64,000 bases of DNA. Origin: Tropicibacter sp. Alg240-R139 (GTDB lineage: Bacteria > Pseudomonadota > Alphaproteobacteria > Rhodobacterales > Rhodobacteraceae). The stretch spans positions 163,082 through 227,081 of the forward strand of contig NZ_UNRA01000003.1 of assembly GCF_900537075.1 (NCBI RefSeq). Direction: 5' to 3'. The position numbers and the translations under genes were made by a program. The notes below the pieces were generated by a model, which saw only the letters and a program-made list of their open reading frames with translations, was not told where the DNA came from and did not search any database. Shown here piece by piece: positions 1 through 8,016 of this stretch (the first letter of the stretch is position 1; every line of letters starts with the position of its first letter).

Positions 1-117
1 GCAAGGGACTTCGAAAGGCAGGTCGCGGAAATCCAAATCCGCATCGCCGTGCTGAACCGTTACACTGCTCTTGGCATACCTATCACTGAGCCCGTAGGCA
101 AAATCCGTCTGGGGTGA
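1..117 (+). pseudogene. IS5-family transposase, C-terminal end (window-truncated)
   Basis: An open frame enters from the left edge and ends at a TGA at 115-117. The 38 visible residues contain RQVAEIQIRIAVLNRYTALG, which I recognise as the extreme C-terminus of one subgroup of IS5-family (DDE) transposases common in Rhodobacteraceae. A terminal-repeat-like sequence follows 21 bp later (139-156), as expected for an IS end. Only this tail is visible, so whether the element is intact outside the window cannot be judged. It is labelled as a fragment for that reason. Confidence 0.6.
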
Positions 118-138
118 GGGGAAGCACGACCATTAGAC

Positions 139-156
139 GGTTTGTGCAACAAAGCT
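139..156. repeat. IS5-family right terminal inverted repeat
   Basis: The sequence GGTTTGTGCAACAAAGCT reads on the opposite strand as AGCTTTGTTGCACAAACC, the typical GGCTTTGTTGC-type end of this IS group. It lies 21 bp past the transposase stop. A second copy in the opposite orientation, matching at 16 of 18 positions, is at 1398-1415. Confidence 0.55.
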
Positions 157-459
157 AGTCCTGAGCCTAAATCACCAAGTCGGCTCGTGAGGCAGACCAC
201 TAAAGTCACTAAGCCGAGCTGGCGGTACCAGGGGAACGCAAGAGGCAGGTACGACATTACAACGAGAAGGGTGGAATCCGTACCTTCGCTGCAAATAAGA
301 ACTTCGGTCGCGTTTCATCAAAGCGGACATTCCAATCATGCCAACTAGCTTCTGTATCCCAACCAACCCAAAAGTTTGGTCATAGGGCCTTTCTTGAAGC
401 CAGAGGCCTGACCTGATTGTGACTCATTCTGCACGCTTGCAAGGTTGGATTGCTGATTT
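157..459. other. Non-coding stretch after IS end
   Basis: No gene is supported here: the short open frames have no start context or recognisable family. The sequence AGTCCTGAGCC at 157-167 is nearly the reverse complement of the presumed left end of another IS5-type element at 7352. The remainder resembles the degenerate intergenic repeats seen further along in the accessory region. Confidence 0.3.
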
Positions 460-1026
460 TCAGCATAGAACCATTGCTTTGATGACTGATCTCTTTGCTT
501 GTGATGCAAGCGACGTGCCTCGGGTGTTTTTCGTTTGGCCGTCTAAGATCGTGCTGAGGTAGAACCAGCCCCAGCCAAGCACTTTGAAATAGGTGAAGTC
601 TGTCTGCCACAGCTGGTTGATGGCCGTGGTTTTGTCTCTGAACTCGCTGGCGGCCTCGATGACAATGAACGCGGGGCTGGTGATCAGGTCGTGCGCCTTC
701 AGCACGCGGTAGACTGAAGCCTCTGATACAAAGTAACTTTCCTTGTCAGTGAACGTCACTGCCAATTCCCGTGGCGACAGTTCCGTCTCCTTTAGCGCCA
801 GATTGACTACCTTGCGCCGCACCTCATTAGGAATGCGGTTCCAGACGTGCCTGGGTTTGGGTGATTGGTCCTGCAGGCCTGCCTCGCCACGCTGCAGATA
901 CCTATCATACCAACGGTAGAATGTCGTGCGCGGGATGCCCAGCTTGGCCAGCGTCTGACGCGCTGACAGATGACTTCCCTCGACCAACCTGATGATCTCC
1001 AACTTCTCAGATGCAGGATACCTCAT
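460..1026 (-). pseudogene. IS3-family transposase OrfB, truncated
   Basis: The ATG at 1026 opens a protein that starts with an OrfB-type helix-turn-helix (SARQTLAKLGIPRTTFYRWY, residues 21-40) and continues into the start of the rve/integrase core, including QTDFT around residue 141-145, the first catalytic Asp of the DDE triad. After STILD (residue 162, about position 540) the sequence no longer resembles the family, and a chance frame of about 26 residues runs to the stop at 460. The usual OrfB is close to 290 residues, so the second half with the remaining DDE residues is gone and the protein cannot be active. The start overlaps the stop of the upstream OrfA remnant, as is normal for IS3 elements that make the transposase by frameshifting. 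Confidence 0.85.
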
Positions 1027-1151
1027 TCTTGGTCGCCCCCATCGCCTGTCATGCTTTTTTTGAGCAGGCGGAGCTCGAGTGTTTGTTCCGCCACCACTTC
1101 TTTCAGATCACGGGCCTCGCGTCGTAGGTCCTTCACCTCAAGGGAGTCCAC
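1023..1151 (-). pseudogene. IS3-family OrfA remnant (C-terminal part)
   Basis: The last 42 or so residues before the stop at 1023 (VKDLRREARDLKEVVAEQTL and on) match the leucine-zipper-like C-terminus of IS3 OrfA proteins. The frame stays open up to 1265 but the upstream residues are not OrfA-like, so the N-terminal helix-turn-helix half is missing. The stop overlaps the OrfB start (GAATGAGG), preserving the original orfA-orfB junction. Confidence 0.75.
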
Positions 1152-1397
1152 ATCTTCGATTTGACAGCCCGTAACAGACTGATAAATAATGTTTAATATC
1201 AAAAATGTCGCACCTCTTCTGGGTACCATTTCACATTTTGATGTGATTTTCTCAGAAACCTCCAAAGTTGCAGATGCTTGCCGAGTACGATAACCGTTTG
1301 GACCGCTGTCTGTCAGCGAATGCCAATTTTAAGATGGTACTACGCACTTTGAGTACTTCATTTTTGCAGGTATCCCAATGATTTGCTAGATATGCTC

Positions 1398-1415
1398 GGC
1401 TTTGTTGCCCAAACC
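1398..1415. repeat. IS5-type terminal repeat, orphan left end
   Basis: GGCTTTGTTGCCCAAACC matches the inverse of the repeat at 139-156 at 16 of 18 positions. It points to the right, so the two repeats face away from each other and do not bound the IS3 remnant as one element. No transposase start is recognisable to its right; the stretch up to 1700 has no supported gene. Confidence 0.4.
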
Positions 1416-1709
1416 TGATGACAGGCAGGTTCCCGTTACCTTGGGCGGATTTATTCCACAGACCCGGTGACGGGTGTGCCAAGTGCAGCGCGGCGATTGG
1501 GAAAGGCTATACGAACCTGAAGCGCGCCAAACTTGTGCATAAGCTCAACGGGGGTAACCAGACGCAAATGGTTCCGATCGCAACAGATACTGAGTTTGCG
1601 GCCGAATGACCGACGTGGCCAAATCTAGGCTTTCTATCAATTGCGAAATCCGAAAGAATTGCCGGGCGAGACGATCGCCGATGAACATCTATGCAATTGA
1701 TGGACCCAG

Positions 1710-2636
1710 ATGACTGACACTCACACCACGCATGACGCGTTGGAAGATCCGCGCAATGCGGACATAAAAATCTATGTGAACGGGGATCTGCTTCACCGCG
1801 ATGACGCCAAGGTATCCGTTTATGACTCTGGCTTTATGCTGGGTGACGGCATGTGGGAAGGGCTGCGGCTCTATAGTGGTCAGTGGGCTTTTTTCGAAGA
1901 GCACATGGATCGCTTCTTTAATTCTTGCAAATCAGTCAGTCTGGATGTTGGCATGGATGAGGCAGGTATCTTAGACGCCCTGAACTCAACGGCCCAAGCC
2001 AACGGGATGACCTCGGACGTGCATTGTCGGATGATGCTGACCCGTGGCGTCAAGGTGAAGCCGTTTCAACATCCGTCGCTGTCCCAATCGGGCCCGACAC
2101 TGGTCATCATCCTGGAACATTCCAAGCCGGTGAACAGCCTGCAAAGCGCAGGCATTCGCCTGGCCACAGTGCCGCAAGTGCGCGGCCTGCCGATGAGTCA
2201 GGATGCCAAATACAACAGCCATTCCAAACTGAACTGTGTCATTGCCTGCCTTCAGGCCGAGCAGGCCGGTGCCGACGAGGGGTTGATGCTGGATCCGCAT
2301 GGATTTGTGAACACCACCAACGCCTGCAATTTTTTCATTGTGCGTCGCGGTGAGGTTTGGACCTCGACCGGGGATTATTGCATGAACGGGGTAACCCGGC
2401 AAAAGGTCATCGACCTGTGTCGGGCCGATGGCATCCCGGTCTTTGAAAAGAACTACTCGCTATACGAGGCCTACGGCGCAGACGAGGCATTCTTGACCGG
2501 TACGTTTGGCGCGCAGACGCCGGTCGCTTCAATTGATGGAAAACCTATCGGAACCATGGAGCGCCCGATCATGACGCGTATTCAGGCTCTCTACAAACAG
2601 GCAATTGCGGAATATGTCGCGTCAAAGTCAGCGTAG
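1710..2636 (+). CDS. Class IV aminotransferase (branched-chain / D-amino acid type)
   Basis: This 308-residue protein is a PLP-dependent fold-type IV aminotransferase. The family includes branched-chain aminotransferase (IlvE), D-alanine aminotransferase and aminodeoxychorismate lyase. Visible marks are the N-terminal DSGFMLGDGMWEGLRLYSG block (residues 39-57), the PLP lysine in SQDAKYNSHSKLN (Lys167), and the GADEGLMLD / GFVNTTNACNFF segment near residue 190-210 that binds the cofactor phosphate. The substrate cannot be read from sequence; the length fits the family. The ATG at 1710 is preceded by an IS-scarred intergenic region with no strong ribosome site. It converges on the ectoine operon, with only 4 bp between the two stop codons, and may act on related amino acids, but that link is only positional. 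Confidence 0.85.
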   Translation: MTDTHTTHDALEDPRNADIKIYVNGDLLHRDDAKVSVYDSGFMLGDGMWEGLRLYSGQWAFFEEHMDRFFNSCKSVSLDVGMDEAGILDALNSTAQANGMTSDVHCRMMLTRGVKVKPFQHPSLSQSGPTLVIILEHSKPVNSLQSAGIRLATVPQVRGLPMSQDAKYNSHSKLNCVIACLQAEQAGADEGLMLDPHGFVNTTNACNFFIVRRGEVWTSTGDYCMNGVTRQKVIDLCRADGIPVFEKNYSLYEAYGADEAFLTGTFGAQTPVASIDGKPIGTMERPIMTRIQALYKQAIAEYVASKSA

Positions 2637-2640
2637 TCGT

Positions 2641-3798
2641 CTAATTTTGCGCATGCCGGGTGCTTAGCATTTCCAGCAACCTTAAGCTGGCCTTCAATTG
2701 ATCCAACGAGACAAACTCGTCCGCTTTGTGTGCCTGCTCGATAGAGCCGGGGCCACACACCACCACATCCATACCCATGGATTGAAACAATCCAGCCTCG
2801 GTGCCAAAAGGCACAAGGTCAGCGCCGTTCGCTCCGCTCAGTTCTATCAGCAAATCGCGTGCTGCGTTGGTATCCTCTGGGATCAGGCCTGCGACCTCGC
2901 CCACTACTTCGGTTTCGATGCTCGCCTCGGGACAAACCTTACGCATGGCGGGCAACAGTTCGTCTTCACAAAAGACCCGAAGGGCGTCTTTTACAAATCT
3001 GACGTCGCTGTCTTGTACCGGGCGCATTTCCCAATCGACCTGCGCCTTAGGTGCGATAACGTTGTGTACGCTTCCACCGTTGATGGCACCGACGTTTACC
3101 GTGGTCCACTGCGGATCAAAGCGGCTTGATGCAGGCGCCATAGTTGTCAACTTAGCCTTCAATTCCAAAAGGCGGGACACGTAGCGGGCAGCGTATTCTA
3201 CGGCATTTACCCCCAGATCCGGCGCGGACCCGTGCCCCTCAAGCCCTTGAAAGCGTGTGCTGTATTCATGGCATCCTTTGTGACCTTCGATGATGCGCAT
3301 CGACGTTGGCTCGCCAATGATTGCAAGTTTCGGGTTAAGATTGCGCTGTTTTAATACCTCGACCAGATGGCGCGCACCAATGCAGCCGGCTTCCTCGTCA
3401 TAGGTAAAGGCAAAGTGCACCGGCGTATCGTTGATCCGCTCGGCAAAGGTGGGGGCCATCGCTATGGTGGCGGCGATAAAGCCCTTCATATCGCACGTGC
3501 CCCGACCGTAAAGCCGTCCGTCGCGTTCGTCCATAACGAAGGGATCAGTGGCCCAATTCTGATCAGTGACCGGTACCACATCGCTGTGGCCGGACAGGAC
3601 AATGCCACCGTCGACCTCTGGTCCCAAAGTGGCAAAGAGGTTGGCCTTTTTGCCACTGTCATCAACCATGATCTCGACCGTTGCACCGCAGTCTTCAAGA
3701 CGTGAGGCCAGGTAAGCGATCATGTCCAGGTTGCTGTCAGCAGAGATGGTGGGGAACCCAATCAGGTCAGACAGGATGTGTTTTGTGTCTTCAAGCAT
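2641..3798 (-). CDS. argE: M20 family deacetylase, ArgE-like; possible N-acetyl-diaminobutyrate deacetylase
   Basis: A 385-residue zinc peptidase-family M20 enzyme of the acetylornithine deacetylase type. Metal ligands are visible: His71 and Asp73 in SGHSDVVPV, Asp103 in GTCDMKG, the Glu135-Glu136 pair in YDEEAGC, and Glu163 in IGEPTS. The central dimerisation domain spans roughly residues 170-290. It starts 3 bp after the doeA stop, so it is co-transcribed with ectoine hydrolase. That position suggests its substrate may be N-acetyl-2,4-diaminobutyrate, released from ectoine by DoeA, rather than N-acetylornithine. The canonical deacetylase DoeB belongs to a different family (AstE/AspA-like), and M20-type substitutes are known under the name DoeB2. 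From sequence alone the ArgE assignment is secure and the ectoine role is inferred from the operon. Confidence 0.85.
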   Translation of the reverse strand: MLEDTKHILSDLIGFPTISADSNLDMIAYLASRLEDCGATVEIMVDDSGKKANLFATLGPEVDGGIVLSGHSDVVPVTDQNWATDPFVMDERDGRLYGRGTCDMKGFIAATIAMAPTFAERINDTPVHFAFTYDEEAGCIGARHLVEVLKQRNLNPKLAIIGEPTSMRIIEGHKGCHEYSTRFQGLEGHGSAPDLGVNAVEYAARYVSRLLELKAKLTTMAPASSRFDPQWTTVNVGAINGGSVHNVIAPKAQVDWEMRPVQDSDVRFVKDALRVFCEDELLPAMRKVCPEASIETEVVGEVAGLIPEDTNAARDLLIELSGANGADLVPFGTEAGLFQSMGMDVVVCGPGSIEQAHKADEFVSLDQLKASLRLLEMLSTRHAQN

Positions 3799-3801
3799 GC
3801 A

Positions 3802-4986
3802 TCACCCTTTGACGATGAGCTTGCGCTCAATGTTGCAGAGTGGTTCAGCCGCGCCAGTTTCGCGTATCAGAATGGTTTCCGTGGTTTCCAGTCCCCAACT
3901 GTCCATCCACAGGGCGGGCATGAAGTGGAAAACCATGCCAGGCTGCAGCACGGTCTGATCCTCTGTTCGGATCGAGGCGGTGCGTTCGCCCCAATCGGGC
4001 GGATAACTTAGGCCGATAGGATAACCCATGCGGCCTGATCGCTCGATGCCGTGTTTGGCCAGAACGGTCATAAATGCGTCGGCAATGTCACAAGTGCGGT
4101 TGCCCGCACGTGCGGCCTCAAGACCCGCTGCGATTCCTTCCAACTGCGCTTCTTCTGCTCGCAGCACGTCACCTGACGGCGTTCCAAGGAAAACGGTTCG
4201 GCACAGCGGCGCGTGGTATCGACGATAGCAGCCGGACAGCTCAAAGAAGGTCGCTTCGCCCTTGCGCATTTGGGAACCATCCCACGTGAGGTGCGCGGCA
4301 GTGGCATCCAAACCCGAAGGTGTCAGGGGTACAATGGCAGGATAATCTCCCCAGTCATCATCGACACCTTCAATGCCTGCTTTCATGATATCGGCCACCA
4401 CATCGTTTTTACGCACGCCGGGCGCGGCGCGGTCGATGGCGGTATTCATGACTTTTTCTGAAATGCGCGCAGCTTTGCGAATAAACACCAATTCGTCGCC
4501 GGATTTGATCAGGCGTTGCCAGTTCACCAGCGCGGTCGCGTCGATCATTTCTGCGTCTGGCAATTCCTCGGAAAGTACGGCATGGGCTTTGGCCGAGTAA
4601 TAGTAGTTCTCCATCTCCACCCCGATGCGCGCGGCCGTAAAGCCGCGCGCTTTGAGGTGTTTTGCCAAGTCCTGCATCGGGTGCACGACGGTGGATTGCA
4701 CAAAATGATCGCCGTAGCCGAGGATACTTGCGTGATCCATCCAGCAGGTGCGACGACCCCCCATCATGTCCATGTTGCGACCCCACCAGATGGGCTCACC
4801 TTCCATGGTCACAATCACACCTTGGTGGACGTAAAACGACCAACCATCATACCCGGTCAACCAGGCTTGGTTGGACGGGTCTGTCACAAACAGTACATCC
4901 AGACCTGCCTGTGCCATGGCGGTTCGGGTTTTGGTCAGGCGACGTTCATATTCAGCACGGCTGAAAGGGGCTTTGGACTTGGTCAT
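3802..4986 (-). CDS. doeA: Ectoine hydrolase DoeA (M24 family)
   Basis: This 394-residue protein belongs to the M24 creatinase/prolidase family and matches DoeA (EutD), which opens the ectoine ring to N-acetyl-2,4-diaminobutyrate. Diagnostic stretches that I recognise from DoeA are DPSNQAWLTGYDGWSFYVHQ near residue 36-55, VNWQRLIKS, GDYPAIVPL near residue 214-222, and GYPIGLSYPPDWGERT near residue 325. The creatinase-type N-terminal domain covers about residues 1-160 and the pita-bread catalytic domain the rest. The length equals the usual size. The gene lies 16 bp after an aminotransferase and 3 bp before the M20 deacetylase, giving a logical three-step operon. No ectABC genes are in the window, so the operon is for use of ectoine rather than its synthesis. 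Confidence 0.9.
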   Translation of the reverse strand: MTKSKAPFSRAEYERRLTKTRTAMAQAGLDVLFVTDPSNQAWLTGYDGWSFYVHQGVIVTMEGEPIWWGRNMDMMGGRRTCWMDHASILGYGDHFVQSTVVHPMQDLAKHLKARGFTAARIGVEMENYYYSAKAHAVLSEELPDAEMIDATALVNWQRLIKSGDELVFIRKAARISEKVMNTAIDRAAPGVRKNDVVADIMKAGIEGVDDDWGDYPAIVPLTPSGLDATAAHLTWDGSQMRKGEATFFELSGCYRRYHAPLCRTVFLGTPSGDVLRAEEAQLEGIAAGLEAARAGNRTCDIADAFMTVLAKHGIERSGRMGYPIGLSYPPDWGERTASIRTEDQTVLQPGMVFHFMPALWMDSWGLETTETILIRETGAAEPLCNIERKLIVKG

Positions 4987-5002
4987 CTCGTGCTCCTTTG
5001 GG

Positions 5003-6376
5003 TTACGGCAAAACGGTTGCGACAGCCCTTACTGTAGCAGCCACCACATGATCGACTTCATCGCGGGTCATGCAGAACGGCGGGGCAAAGCCCAGAATGT
5101 CACCTTGCGGCATAGCGCGAGCGATCACATTATCCTGCTCCAGCAGCTTGGCTGCGATTTGCGGACCAATTTTGTCGCTGGCCTCAAAGAAGGTTCGGCT
5201 GTCTTTGTCTGCCACAAACTCAACAGCGCACAACATGCCTTCGCCACGGATGTCACCTACATTGGGGTGTGCGACGAGCGCTTCTGTCATGGTTTTGTTG
5301 AAGTATGCGCCAACGGAGCCTGCGTTTTCCACCAGTTTCAGGTCGTCAATCAGTTTGAGGTTGGCGACACCGGCGGCGGCACCGATCGGGTGTGCAGAGT
5401 AGGTCCAGCCGTGGCCGATAGGACCGTTTTCATCTGTACCGCGTTCCAGAACAGACCACATTTTGTCAGACACAATGGAACCTGACAGCGGCGCGTAGGC
5501 CGAGGTCAGACCTTTGGCGATGGTGATCAGATCCGGTTTCAACTCGTAGTGATCCGAACCGAACATAGAACCCAACCGGCCAAACCCAGTGACCACTTCG
5601 TCGGCCACCAACAGAATGTCATGCTTGTCCAAAACCGCCTGAATGGCAGGCCAATAGTCTGTAGGAGGAGGCACGATGCCCCCAGTGCCAAGAACCGGTT
5701 CACCAATAAAGGCGGCGATGCTATCCGCACCCTCGCGTTCGATGGTCTCTTCTAACGCGGCCACACAATGAGCGACAAACTGTTCTTCGCTCTGGCTCTG
5801 GTCTTTGCGACGGAAGAAATATGGCGCTTCTGTGTGCACCACTTGCGTTAGTGGCAGATCAAATTTCTTGTGAAAGAGCTCCAGACCTGTAAGAGAGCCC
5901 GTCATCAGACCGGACCCGTGGTAGCCACGCCAGCGGGAAATGATCTTCTTTTTCTCTGGGCGACCGAGGATGTTGTTGTAGTACCAGATCAGCTTGATGT
6001 TGGTTTCATTGGCGTCAGACCCCGACAAACCAAAGTAGACTTTGGACATATTGTCAGGTGCACGGTCCAGAACCATTTTGGCCAACGTGATTGATGCTTC
6101 TGTGCCGTGACCCACATAGGAATGGTAATAAGCCAACTCTTTGGCTTGATCGGCAATGGCTTCAGCGATGTCGGACCGGCCATAGCCGACATTCACACAG
6201 TAGAGGCCGGCAAAAGCATCCAGCAAACGGTTGCCGTCACGATCTTCAATGTGGCAGCCCGTGCCGCCAGTCACCACGCGATGCGGCAGGTTGCCCCGTG
6301 TAAATTCAGCAAGATGTGTGGAGGGATGAAAGAAGTTATCCCGATCCCATTGTTCAAGTTGGTCGTTGTGCAGCAT
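5003..6376 (-). CDS. doeD: Class III aminotransferase, DoeD-like (diaminobutyrate transaminase)
   Basis: A 457-residue PLP enzyme of aminotransferase class III. The cofactor sites are visible: GSDAN (residues 119-123), the ADEV motif with Asp259, and the Schiff-base lysine Lys288 in TIAKGLTSAYAPLS. The N-terminal HPSTHLAEFTRG and the segments LAYYHSYVGH and ISRWRGYHGSG closely resemble DoeD, which converts L-2,4-diaminobutyrate plus an oxo acid to aspartate semialdehyde in ectoine breakdown; putrescine-pyruvate (SpuC) and taurine-pyruvate aminotransferases are near relatives. It is the first gene of the minus-strand operon with doeA and the M20 deacetylase, which favours the DoeD role. Upstream there are about 500 bp without a gene that must hold the promoter. 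The subfamily call is moderately secure and the class call is certain. Confidence 0.8.
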   Translation of the reverse strand: MLHNDQLEQWDRDNFFHPSTHLAEFTRGNLPHRVVTGGTGCHIEDRDGNRLLDAFAGLYCVNVGYGRSDIAEAIADQAKELAYYHSYVGHGTEASITLAKMVLDRAPDNMSKVYFGLSGSDANETNIKLIWYYNNILGRPEKKKIISRWRGYHGSGLMTGSLTGLELFHKKFDLPLTQVVHTEAPYFFRRKDQSQSEEQFVAHCVAALEETIEREGADSIAAFIGEPVLGTGGIVPPPTDYWPAIQAVLDKHDILLVADEVVTGFGRLGSMFGSDHYELKPDLITIAKGLTSAYAPLSGSIVSDKMWSVLERGTDENGPIGHGWTYSAHPIGAAAGVANLKLIDDLKLVENAGSVGAYFNKTMTEALVAHPNVGDIRGEGMLCAVEFVADKDSRTFFEASDKIGPQIAAKLLEQDNVIARAMPQGDILGFAPPFCMTRDEVDHVVAATVRAVATVLP

Positions 6377-6916
6377 GGTAAAACCCTCGTGCTTGTGGCG
6401 GCGCGCCGCCTAATATTCACATGAATGGAGCCGTGCGCACGCGTGAGACCGAAAAGATCTCTGATGAGCAGAGTGGCTCCGCTCACCCAGGCAGCAGCGC
6501 GCAATGCCTTTATTGCCGGGGTTCGTATTACATTTTTGAGCATTTCAGCCCGCAACAATCAATGAAAAAGAGGATCAAGGTTTGCGTTTAGATTCAGGAC
6601 GCATCGCCTCACCAAAACCTGTCGCCATAGGGATCATCTGCGTGTGCCAACGCGAGTAACTGGAACGATCTTGTTGAATTACGTTCGAACACGAGTACCT
6701 GATTTTGCCCAAACTAACCCGCTTTTCAGTATCCGTGTGCGGTAATGTACTTTAGGTGTTCAGTCCCGGCATCTGCTGGGAATATGCTCTGTTTCGGTTT
6801 CAGGGCTGTTCAGCGAACTGGATGTCGTTATCCACTGCCCGGCAGGGCCTTGCGCAGCAATGTCCCGACAGGGCGCAGGATCGTATGGATGCGATAAGGG
6901 ACCGCTGGGCTCTCCT
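6377..6916. other. Intergenic region, operon promoter side and repeat
   Basis: No coding sequence is supported. The left part must contain the promoter of the doeD-doeA operon, but I see no clear sigma-70 or regulator box. The right part carries the first copy of a 41-bp repeat (6833-6873). Confidence 0.4.
6833..6873. repeat. 41-bp palindromic-core repeat, copy 1
   Basis: It begins CACTGCCCGGCAGGGC, which contains a GCCC-GGCA-GGGC hairpin core, and runs through ATGTCCCGA to AGGG. Copy 2 at 7500-7540 is identical at 35 of 41 positions in the same orientation. The two copies lie upstream of the queC fragment and inside the transposase gene beyond it. Confidence 0.75.
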
Positions 6917-7387
6917 ATGAAAGTGCTACTTCTTACTGGAGGGATGGCCTTAATCGCAGTCGCGTATTGGAAGCGACCTGAAATCGCGATCACAATAAAC
7001 TACGGTCAAAAAGCAGCAGAAGCAGAATCCACTGACGCCGCGCAAGTTGTGAAAGAGCTGAGCCTCAAGCACGAGATTCTAAAGATCGATTGTACCAACA
7101 TTGGTTCCGGCGATATGGCAGGCAATGACCCATTGGAAAGCGCACCTGTCCGAGAATGGTGGCCTTTTCGGAACCAACTACTCGTCACATTTGCAGCCGC
7201 ACGGGGTATGTCCTTCGGCGCGACGGAAGTCATGACCGACTCTGTTCCATTAGATAAAAGTCATGCTGATGGTCGTCCCGAATTCTATCGTGCATTGGAC
7301 CTGCTTGTCGCTTTACAAGAGGGTGGAATCAAAGTTTCGGCACCTGCCCTAGGCTCAGGACCCATTGATTTCCATCTGTTGGCGTGA
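6917..7387 (+). pseudogene. queC: QueC-like PP-loop protein, inactivated and IS-interrupted
   Basis: The frame from the ATG at 6917 (156 residues) matches 7-cyano-7-deazaguanine synthase-like proteins (QueC), which use ATP to make the preQ0 nitrile in queuosine or 7-deazaguanine DNA-modification pathways. The nucleotide-binding PP-loop, normally SGGxDS, reads LLTGGMALIAVAY, so the key Asp-Ser pair is lost. The segments ITINYGQKAAEAE, WWPFRNQLLVTFAAARG and DKSHADGRPEFYRALDLLV are well kept. After VSAPALG (about 7351) the frame enters GGCTCAGGACCCATTGATT, which looks like an IS end, and the zinc-binding C-terminus typical of QueC is missing. I regard it as a decayed gene cut by the adjacent IS5-type element. 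An upstream in-frame ATG at 6860 lies inside the repeat and is unlikely to be the start. Confidence 0.75.
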
Positions 7388-7415
7388 TTCACGGTTTGGA
7401 AAACGAGCGGTGAAC

Positions 7416-8016
7416 ATGCCTGATCTAATTTGGTTATCCGATGCGCAGATGGAGCGTCTTGAGCCCTACTTTCCCAAATCCCATGGCAAGCTTCGCGTTC
7501 ACTGCCCGGCAGGGCATCACGCAGTGATGTCCCGAGAGGGATTACAGACGTGTTCTAAGCGGGATTATCTATTTTAATCGCAACGGTTTACGGTAGCGTG
7601 ATGCGCCCAAGGAATATGCTCCGCACAAGACGCTATATAACCGTTGGAAGCGTTGGAGCGAAAAAGGCACCTTCGCACAGATGATGATTGGTTTGGCCGC
7701 TGAGCATTGCGAACAGACGACGGTCATGATCGACGCCACCTACCTCAAAGCCCATCGAACGGCGTCCAGTCTGGGCGTCAAAAAGGGGGGGCGTGGTCGC
7801 CTGAGTGGCCGCACCAAGGGCGGGATGAACACGAAATTGCACGCGATCTGCGACAGTTACGGCCGTCCGCTAAATCTGTTCGTGACCGCCGGTCAGGTCA
7901 GCGACTACATCGGCGCAAGGGCGCTGCTGAGCGGTTTGTCAGATGTCGAATGGTTGCTCGGTGATCGAGGTTATGATGCTGATTGGTTCAGAGAAGCGTT
8001 GAACGACAAAGGGATA
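7416..8016 (+). pseudogene. IS5-family transposase, broken and fused
   Basis: MPDLIWLSDAQMERLEPYFP at the ATG (7416) and, further on, MIDATYLKAHRTASSLG, GRTKGGMNTKLHAICD, VTAGQVSDYIGARALL and LLGDRGYDADWFREAL identify an IS5-family DDE transposase; the Asp in MIDATYLK and the Asp in GDRGYDAD are catalytic-core residues. Three lesions are visible. A 41-bp repeat interrupts the gene after GKLRV (7500) and shifts the frame. A TAG replaces the Trp codon of the usual GLRWRDAP motif near 7600. After LNDKGI (8016) the sequence passes directly into a serine recombinase, so the C-terminal catalytic Glu region is absent. A possible left end of the element (GGCTCAGGACC) is at 7352, inside queC. Confidence 0.9.
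7500..7540. repeat. 41-bp repeat, copy 2, inserted in the transposase gene
   Basis: Identical to the copy at 6833-6873 at 35 of 41 positions, including the first 16 bases and ATGTCCCGA. It sits exactly where the transposase reading loses homology (after codons for GKLRV) and homology resumes about 10 bp after its end (RVLSGIIYFNRNGLR), in another frame. It therefore behaves as an insertion or a recombination scar. Confidence 0.75.

Noticed and set aside
1418-1609. 63-codon plus-strand frame after the orphan IS end
   Set aside because: No recognisable family and no ribosome site; it begins directly after an IS terminal repeat and is probably chance.
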